Shown here piece by piece: positions 7,160 to 12,048 of a DNA stretch of 12,048 nucleotides. The number at the start of each line of letters is the position of its first letter. The first letter of the stretch is position 1. The stretch covers positions 1 through 12,048 of the forward strand of contig CAZNQG010000101.1 of the NCBI GenBank assembly GCA_964575235.1. Direction: 5' to 3'. The notes under the pieces were generated by a model, which saw nothing but the letters and a program-made list of their open reading frames with translations, made no database searches and had not been told where the DNA came from. This DNA is from SM23-62 sp964575235 (GTDB lineage Bacteria > Bacteroidota > Bacteroidia > Bacteroidales > SM23-62). The position numbers were made by a program, and so were the translations under genes.

Positions 7160-8239
7160 TTAATGTGATGCTTCGATCTTTTCGATAAACTGGTCGAAAA
7201 GAAAGTCGGTATCCATCGGGCCGCCCGAAGCCTCCGGGTGAAACTGGGTGGAAAAGAAGGGCTTGGTCTGGTGTATCATCCCCTCGTTGGTCTGGTCGTT
7301 CAGATTGATGAAATACGGCTTCCACTCCGCCGTCAGGGTCTGGTTGTTGATCGCAAACCCGTGATTCTGTGAAGTGATGTAAGCCCTCTCGGTCCCCACC
7401 TGGAGCACCGGCTGATTGTGGCTCCGGTGGCCGTACTTAAGCTTGTAGGTATCCGCCCCGGCGGCCAGGGCCATCAGCTGGTTACCCAGGCAGATGCCCA
7501 TGATCGGGCGGTCCTGCCCGAATGCCCTGCCAAGGTTCCGGACGGTTTCACGGCATTGCTTCGGATCGCCCGGACCGTTGGAGATGAAAAGTCCATCGTA
7601 TTCCTCGTCGAGGAAATCGTAATCCCAGGGCACCCGTACGACGGTCGTGTCACGCTCGAGCAGGTAACGGATGATGTTGTATTTAACCCCGCAGTCGATC
7701 AGAAGAATTCTGTGTTTGCCGCTTCCGTAGATCTCCTTTTGGCGGATGCTGACATGGGCGACCAGGTTGTCCTGGTTGGGATCGTACAGTTCGACATCCT
7801 CCCCCTCGACGAGAACCTTTCCGAGCATGGTTCCCTTTTCGCGAAGGATCTTTGTAAGGTAACGGGTATCGATGCCGAAAATGCCGGGGACATTATGCTG
7901 CTTGAGCCAGTCACCCAGGCTGCGGCTGGCATTCCAGTGGGAATATTCAACGGAATAATCCGAAACGATCAGACCGGAGATGTGGAGGCGGTCCGATTCA
8001 AAATGCTTGAACAGATTTTCCTCTATGCTTTCACCGGGCACCCCGTAATTCCCGATCAGGGGGTAGGTGAGCACCAGGATCTGTCCCTTGTAGGAGGGAT
8101 CGGTCAGGCTCTCGGGGTAACCGGTCATCGCGGTATTGAACACCACCTCCCCGGAAATGGAGCGATGGCTGCCGAAGGAGACACCACGGAACTCGGACCC
8201 ATCCTCCAGCACCAACTTCATCTTCTTACCGTCCGTCAT
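7160..8239 (-). CDS. carA: Carbamoyl-phosphate synthase small (glutaminase) subunit
   Basis: CarA hydrolyses glutamine and passes ammonia to CarB, which makes carbamoyl phosphate for arginine and pyrimidine synthesis. The 359 residues cover the N-terminal CPSase small-chain domain (about 7-135, with FNTAMTGYPESLTDPSY) and a class I glutamine amidotransferase domain (about 177-355): SNGPGDP (220-226), GICLGNQ with nucleophile Cys250, GHRSHNQPV (270-278), SQNHGFAI (290-297), and FHPEASGGP (333-341) with the His334/Glu336 pair. GNQ in place of GHQ is a form I associate with Bacteroidota CarA. ATG at 8237-8239 was chosen; the in-frame ATG six codons on (MKLVLEDG) is an alternative that matches the usual N-terminus. 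The stop of the upstream thioredoxin-like gene lies only 2 nt before the first ATG. No carB follows: the next gene downstream is the converging receptor. Confidence 0.96.
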   Translation of the reverse strand: MTDGKKMKLVLEDGSEFRGVSFGSHRSISGEVVFNTAMTGYPESLTDPSYKGQILVLTYPLIGNYGVPGESIEENLFKHFESDRLHISGLIVSDYSVEYSHWNASRSLGDWLKQHNVPGIFGIDTRYLTKILREKGTMLGKVLVEGEDVELYDPNQDNLVAHVSIRQKEIYGSGKHRILLIDCGVKYNIIRYLLERDTTVVRVPWDYDFLDEEYDGLFISNGPGDPKQCRETVRNLGRAFGQDRPIMGICLGNQLMALAAGADTYKLKYGHRSHNQPVLQVGTERAYITSQNHGFAINNQTLTAEWKPYFINLNDQTNEGMIHQTKPFFSTQFHPEASGGPMDTDFLFDQFIEKIEASH

Positions 8240-8241
8240 CT

Positions 8242-9708
8242 TTAATTGGATTCGTTTTCCAGGAAGGATTCTATGATTTTTTCCGCCTGTTCGGGTGCAA
8301 TCCGTTTGGCTATGATCTTCTTTTCCTCGTCCAGTAAGAAAAGCTGCGGGGTGGTCGCAACATCGTAGATGGTCTTGAACGTAAAGTCGTATGGATTCCA
8401 GGCATTCGTCCAGTCGTAGAAACCATTCTCATTGATGTAATTGATCCATTTGACCTTCCCTTCCTCCCCTCCCAGGGTGCTGACGGCAATCACCTCCACG
8501 CCTTTGTCCTTCAGGCGCTCGTATACCTCATACAGCACGGGGGTTGCTTTCTTGCAGAACCCGCAGTCCACCTCCCAGAAATAAAGGATGGTGAACTTTG
8601 ACTTGACATCATAGAGATGGAAAAAAGTGCCCACATAGGGGTTTTTCTTAAGATCTTCGTTATCCGCCGCACTGATGAAATGCTCCGCAGGAACGTTCAC
8701 CAGCTGTATGTCGGTTGCCTTGATCCCGATCTGGGTAGGTTTAAGTTTTCCAACCCTTTCCTTCAGCTCGGCTATGAATTTAGGATCGCTCCATTCGGCC
8801 TCGGGGATGTAATAGGCTTCGGCAATGTGAAGGTATACCTTGTCCATTCCCATGATCTGGCTTTTTGCATAATGGTTGAAGAGAGTGATGAGCATGTACC
8901 TGAAAAGCTGCGGGTCCGAGCGGGATGCCTCAATCAGCATATCGCATTCCAGGATCAGCGAATCGGGATGCTGGAATGCGACCTTGTCGATGTAGGTCAT
9001 TATTTTCTGCTCATAAAAAGGTGTGCGGAGCAGACGGACATCGGAAATATCGAAATTGTCGAAATAATGGGCCTTATAGTAGTGGTATTGGAAAGCAGGA
9101 TCCAGGGGCTTTCCGTTCTCATCCAGGGGAGGGTCCGGAACCTTCACCTCCTGGAGGGCGCGCAGGAAAACGCCGAAAAAATTATCGCGGTTCTCCCGGA
9201 TCAGCTCATCGATATGAACCTGGACCGCGGCATTGAGTTCGTTGAGCTCCTCTCTGGCGGCCAGGGAGTCCGCAGCAGTGCCGGCATTCGACATTTTCGA
9301 TTGCAGGGCCATGGCCTTTTCCCGGTTTTTCGATATGTATTTCTGATAATCGTAGAATGTCTGGTTTTCCCGGGAATCCTTGATCTTCATATTGGCCACG
9401 AAGTCGGAAGTATCGTTCTCGAACGAAAAGAACTGATCCTCGCCGATCAGCAGGTCGAAAAAGGATTCATCCGGCAGGTAGACCAGATACATTCCCTGCG
9501 GGAGTTCCTCTCCGCCCTCGAACACTCCTTTCCCCCGGTTGTCCAGTATGACCGTGTCCTTGGGAATGAAGCTGGCGTTGAAGCGGTGGCCCAGGATTAC
9601 CGTATCGTTCGCAAACGAAGGAAGGGATATTCCGATCTCGTAACCTGCAGCATTTACCGCAGCGGCCATTGCGGCAAGCATCATGATAAAAAACAAGTGA
9701 ATCCTCAT
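8242..9708 (-). CDS. Secreted thioredoxin-fold protein (DUF4369/DUF5106/TlpA-like)
   Basis: The 488-residue protein has an N-terminal signal peptide (hydrophobic 3-20, AMAAAVNAAG) and no lipobox cysteine, so it is probably periplasmic. A beta-rich N-terminal part (about 22-115) resembles DUF4369, a helical middle (about 120-330, including RENRDNFFGVFLRALQEV) resembles DUF5106, and the C-terminal 140 residues form a TlpA/AhpC-type thioredoxin domain: ILYFWEVDCGFCKKATP with the redox pair Cys382/Cys385, and the cis-proline context ATTPQLFLLD (Pro454). Known relatives in Bacteroidota are annotated as thiol-disulfide oxidoreductases of unclear substrate. The assignment of the thioredoxin domain is firm; the names of the two upstream domains rest on memory of the family layout. 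It is read away from the synthase gene, has a good promoter candidate at 9733-9763, and is followed by carA after 2 nt, so the two are almost surely cotranscribed. Confidence 0.88.
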   Translation of the reverse strand: MRIHLFFIMMLAAMAAAVNAAGYEIGISLPSFANDTVILGHRFNASFIPKDTVILDNRGKGVFEGGEELPQGMYLVYLPDESFFDLLIGEDQFFSFENDTSDFVANMKIKDSRENQTFYDYQKYISKNREKAMALQSKMSNAGTAADSLAAREELNELNAAVQVHIDELIRENRDNFFGVFLRALQEVKVPDPPLDENGKPLDPAFQYHYYKAHYFDNFDISDVRLLRTPFYEQKIMTYIDKVAFQHPDSLILECDMLIEASRSDPQLFRYMLITLFNHYAKSQIMGMDKVYLHIAEAYYIPEAEWSDPKFIAELKERVGKLKPTQIGIKATDIQLVNVPAEHFISAADNEDLKKNPYVGTFFHLYDVKSKFTILYFWEVDCGFCKKATPVLYEVYERLKDKGVEVIAVSTLGGEEGKVKWINYINENGFYDWTNAWNPYDFTFKTIYDVATTPQLFLLDEEKKIIAKRIAPEQAEKIIESFLENESN

Positions 9709-9732
9709 AAGAACCCTTTTTTAGCTACCCTG

Positions 9733-9763
9733 CAAAGATGGGGCCGGATATTGGGCGTAAAAA
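9733..9763 (-). promoter_or_regulatory. Bacteroidota-type promoter for the thioredoxin-carA unit
   Basis: On the minus strand, CATCTTTG (9733-9740), followed by CA, matches the Bacteroidota -7 element TAnnTTTG in all but its first base. TTTT at 9760-9763 sits 19 nt upstream in place of the -33 TTTG. This would start transcription roughly 20 nt before the ATG at 9708, a normal leader length. The assignment is by eye against the published consensus. Confidence 0.5.
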
Positions 9764-9836
9764 TAGGAAAAAAAGAAATACCCGGAGATGCGTCCCCTGA
9801 TTTGGAGAGGCCCGGACAGGGAGAGATTTTAAAGTG

Positions 9837-9867
9837 TTTGGAATGAGACGATTTTATCCTAATTTTA
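9837..9867 (+). promoter_or_regulatory. Candidate promoter for the polyprenyl synthase gene, close to its start
   Basis: TTTG (9837-9840) lies 19 nt before TAATTTTA (9860-9867), which matches TAnnTTTG except for the last base. The spacing suits the Bacteroidota vegetative sigma factor. Transcription would then begin only about 4-5 nt before the ATG at 9875, leaving almost no leader, so either the mRNA is nearly leaderless or the true promoter lies further upstream in 9764-9836. Confidence 0.35.
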
Positions 9868-9874
9868 AGGGATC

Positions 9875-10849
9875 ATGTTGGATTTTGAGAAAGCACAGCA
9901 GATTGTGAACAACGAGCTGGAGAAGTATCCTTTCGACAGTTCCCCGGCCGAACTTTACGATCCGTTACGCTACATACTGACCCTCGGGGGGAAGCGCATT
10001 CGGCCCGCCCTGACCCTTATGGCCTGCAGTGTTTTCAGCGATGCAATCCATCGTGCCGTCAAACCGGCCCTGGCCATGGAAGTCTTTCATAATTTCACCC
10101 TCCTGCACGACGATTTGATGGACAACTCGGAGATGAGAAGGGGCCGGGAAACGGTGCATCGTAAATGGAACCCCAACATCGCCATCCTGTCGGGCGATGC
10201 CATGTCGATCCTTTCGTTCCGGATCCTGGCCGAATCGGAGGATGAACACCTCAGGGAACTGCTGCTTGTCTTCACCACCACCGCCCTGCAGGTTTGCGAG
10301 GGACAACAATGGGATATGAATTTTGAATCCCGCATGGATGTCAGTGTGGATGAATATTTAAAAATGATCGAGCTGAAAACGGCGGTCCTTGTAGCCGCCT
10401 GCCTTAAAGCAGGCGCCGTTGCGGGTGGGACCGACCTGCTGGAGGCCGACCTGATGTACGAATTTGGCCGCAACCTCGGAATTGCCTTCCAGATCCGCGA
10501 CGATTACCTCGACGTTTACGGGGATCCGAAGATCTTCGGCAAGAAAATCGGCAACGATATTTTAACCAACAAGAAAACCTACCTGCTGATCAAGGCACTG
10601 GAGCTTTCACAGGGGAAGGTCCGTAAGGAGTTGGAGGACTGGCTGGGCAGGAGGGAATTCGATCCATCAGCCAAGGTAAAGCGGGTAACGCAAATCTTCA
10701 CTTCCCTGGAGCTGGACCGGATATCCTCCGAACTGGCTTCCACATATTACGAAAAGGCGTTGAAATACCTGGACCGGGTTACAGCCCCTGCCGAACGGAA
10801 AACACCCCTGGCCGATTTTGCGGGAGACCTGATGAAAAGGGAAAAATAG
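9875..10849 (+). CDS. Polyprenyl diphosphate synthase, probably short chain (GGPP type)
   Basis: This trans-isoprenyl diphosphate synthase condenses isopentenyl diphosphate with allylic primers. The 324 residues contain GGKRIRP (38-44, IPP binding), the first aspartate-rich motif DDLMD (79-83) followed by MRRGR, GQQWDM (143-148), LKT (167-169) and the second motif DDYLD (209-213), then GNDILTNKKT (226-235). All catalytic aspartates are present. The first motif lacks the two-residue insertion of E. coli IspA-type enzymes, and Phe74 stands five residues before it, as in archaeal-type GGPP synthases where that aromatic residue limits chain length. I therefore infer a C20 product; C15 is the main alternative, and a long quinone chain is unlikely. 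It is divergent from the thioredoxin-carA unit and convergent with the DUF2723 gene. Isoprenoid partners are not in the window, so no gene symbol is given. Confidence 0.92.
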   Translation: MLDFEKAQQIVNNELEKYPFDSSPAELYDPLRYILTLGGKRIRPALTLMACSVFSDAIHRAVKPALAMEVFHNFTLLHDDLMDNSEMRRGRETVHRKWNPNIAILSGDAMSILSFRILAESEDEHLRELLLVFTTTALQVCEGQQWDMNFESRMDVSVDEYLKMIELKTAVLVAACLKAGAVAGGTDLLEADLMYEFGRNLGIAFQIRDDYLDVYGDPKIFGKKIGNDILTNKKTYLLIKALELSQGKVRKELEDWLGRREFDPSAKVKRVTQIFTSLELDRISSELASTYYEKALKYLDRVTAPAERKTPLADFAGDLMKREK

Positions 10850-10862
10850 GGCCCGGGATGAA

Positions 10863-12048
10863 TTACCTTCTTTCCTGCAGATAGCGCTGGTAATAATTAT
10901 TGAACTGGTCGCCGATCTCCAGGACCATGTCATCCACTGAAAAATCCGTAGCAATCCCATTGTATTCCTGTAACAACTGCAGGGAAAGCCTGATATCGTA
11001 ATCCAGCGTTTGGCGTTGTTCCGGGGTAAGATCGTAATAGTAGGCAAGGTCCTCGAGCAGGAGGTCAACATGCTGCCTCATCACGGCCATTCCCTTTTCC
11101 TTCTGACCGCAGCGGAAATATGCCTCCGAGATCGGTGCCACGAAGGCATCGTATGGTACTTTCGGGTGGGGCATGAGCTCCATGCAGCGGTCAAGCACAA
11201 GCGCTGCCGAATCCATCCGGTTGACGGCGATCAGTTCATTGGCAAGCCTGGTGAAATTGTTCCGTAGCTTGATCACCGACAGGGTACGGATGTTGTAATA
11301 ATCCAGATAAACGTCGGGTTGCTCCATACGGCCATAGCGGAATGTATTCATCAGGCGGTCGTAGAGGGTATCCACATCGATCCTCCCGTAAGTCATGAAA
11401 TTACGGCCGGGTGTCTGAATCGGAACAAGCCGGTAGGCAAGTCCCTCCAACTGGAAATACGGCTCCAGATTCAGGGCCCCCTCGCTTCCCGCCGCAACGA
11501 AATAAATGGGCCTGTCCCAATCCGTCGTTGCCAGGATATCCAGCTGCATGAGCTCGTTTTTCAGCACGTTGCTCTTGCCCAGAGACCATTCAACACGGTT
11601 CAGGATAAGGGCGGAGTCTTTCAGGGCCACCGTTCCGTTGCGAAGGACTTTCCCCTTGTCGACCGGGATGTAAAACTTCTTGGATGGAATGTAATCCAGG
11701 ACAATTCCCGGCTGGGGGTTAAACTTGGTCCTGGGATCATTGCTGGCCACAAAGCCGATGATTTCCTTCAAATTGACGTAATGGTCGATGCGGTCAAACA
11801 TGTAGACGATGTTGTTCGTACCGTCCTGGTATTTTGCCGGTGGAAGGCTCATGGGAATGGGATCGGAATCGTATGCCTGCCGCGTCATCTGGTCAATGTA
11901 CCATTCCGTGTTGAAAAGCATCAGGTTGATGATACGAACATCGGTGCGAATGCCTTCCACTTCCTGGGCGTACCAGAGCGGGAAGGTGTCGTTGTCACCG
12001 TTGGTGTACAGTACCGCGTTCGGGGCACAGGAGATCAGGTAATTGAAT
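10863..12048 (-). CDS. DUF2723-family (TMEM260-like) membrane protein, C-terminal part, 5' end outside window
   Basis: The frame is open from the right edge to TAA at 10863-10865, about 394 visible residues; the GTG at 11958-11960 is internal. The visible part starts with NYLISCAPNAVLYTNGDNDTF and continues LWYAQEVEGIRTDVRIINLMLFNTEWYIDQM. I recognise this as the conserved soluble region that follows the membrane part of large Bacteroidota DUF2723 proteins, usually around 1000 residues. The last 150 residues (from about NNFTRLANELIAVNRMDSAALVLDRC) are helical and TPR-like. DUF2723 relates to TMEM260, a protein O-mannosyltransferase in animals; a glycosyltransferase role in bacteria is inference. 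The catalytic membrane domain is outside the window and cannot be judged. The stop lies 13 nt from the stop of the converging synthase gene, so the two mRNAs probably overlap at their 3' ends. Confidence 0.82.
   Translation of the reverse strand, partial: FNYLISCAPNAVLYTNGDNDTFPLWYAQEVEGIRTDVRIINLMLFNTEWYIDQMTRQAYDSDPIPMSLPPAKYQDGTNNIVYMFDRIDHYVNLKEIIGFVASNDPRTKFNPQPGIVLDYIPSKKFYIPVDKGKVLRNGTVALKDSALILNRVEWSLGKSNVLKNELMQLDILATTDWDRPIYFVAAGSEGALNLEPYFQLEGLAYRLVPIQTPGRNFMTYGRIDVDTLYDRLMNTFRYGRMEQPDVYLDYYNIRTLSVIKLRNNFTRLANELIAVNRMDSAALVLDRCMELMPHPKVPYDAFVAPISEAYFRCGQKEKGMAVMRQHVDLLLEDLAYYYDLTPEQRQTLDYDIRLSLQLLQEYNGIATDFSVDDMVLEIGDQFNNYYQRYLQERR

Noticed and set aside
7418..8245. Plus-strand open frame of 275 codons opposite carA
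   Set aside because: carA is full length with its catalytic triad; the opposite frame has no recognisable motif and is a shadow.
8617..9846. Plus-strand open frame of 409 codons opposite the thioredoxin-like gene
   Set aside because: It spans the signal peptide and the promoter region of the minus-strand gene and shows no domain. The minus-strand frame has a signal peptide, a CxxC motif and tight spacing to carA.

Overview
The window looks like chromosomal DNA of a member of the Bacteroidota, probably a Bacteroidales-like lineage of moderate GC. The evidence is a TonB-dependent receptor with an N-terminal carboxypeptidase-regulatory-like domain, a secreted multi-domain thioredoxin-fold protein of the DUF4369/DUF5106 kind, a DUF2723-type membrane protein, Bacteroidota-style ArgH and CarA signature variants, weak Shine-Dalgarno sites and TTTG/TAnnTTTG-like promoter elements. 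No rRNA, tRNA, CRISPR array, insertion sequence or phage gene was seen. No gene-free stretch exceeds 300 bases.

Layout. Bases 1-3857 (+) are the tail of an amino-acid biosynthesis run: the C-terminal end of an M20 deacylase of the ArgE type, then argH, proB (kinase domain only) and proA. They are closely spaced and point the same way. Arginine and proline synthesis both draw on glutamate, so the cluster joins the last steps of one with the first two of the other. Bases 4010-7081 (+) hold a small, unrecognised, membrane-anchored protein with a proline-rich tail, followed by a TonB-dependent receptor that resembles the haem/haemoglobin group. An 11-bp inverted repeat enclosing a GC hairpin separates the two.

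Bases 7160-9708 (-) are a two-gene unit read leftwards: a periplasmic thioredoxin-like protein, then carA, with only 2 nt between stop and start. carB is not next to carA here. A 166-nt divergent region (9709-9874) carries a convincing Bacteroidota-type promoter for this unit and a weaker, nearly leaderless one for the polyprenyl diphosphate synthase at 9875-10849 (+). That gene converges, with a 13-nt gap, on the C-terminal part of a DUF2723-family protein (10863 to the window end, -).

Most of the content is ordinary housekeeping. I did not find a clearly new system. The best candidates for a second look are the small protein plus TonB receptor pair with its nested inverted repeat, and the tight coupling of carA to a secreted thioredoxin-like gene.
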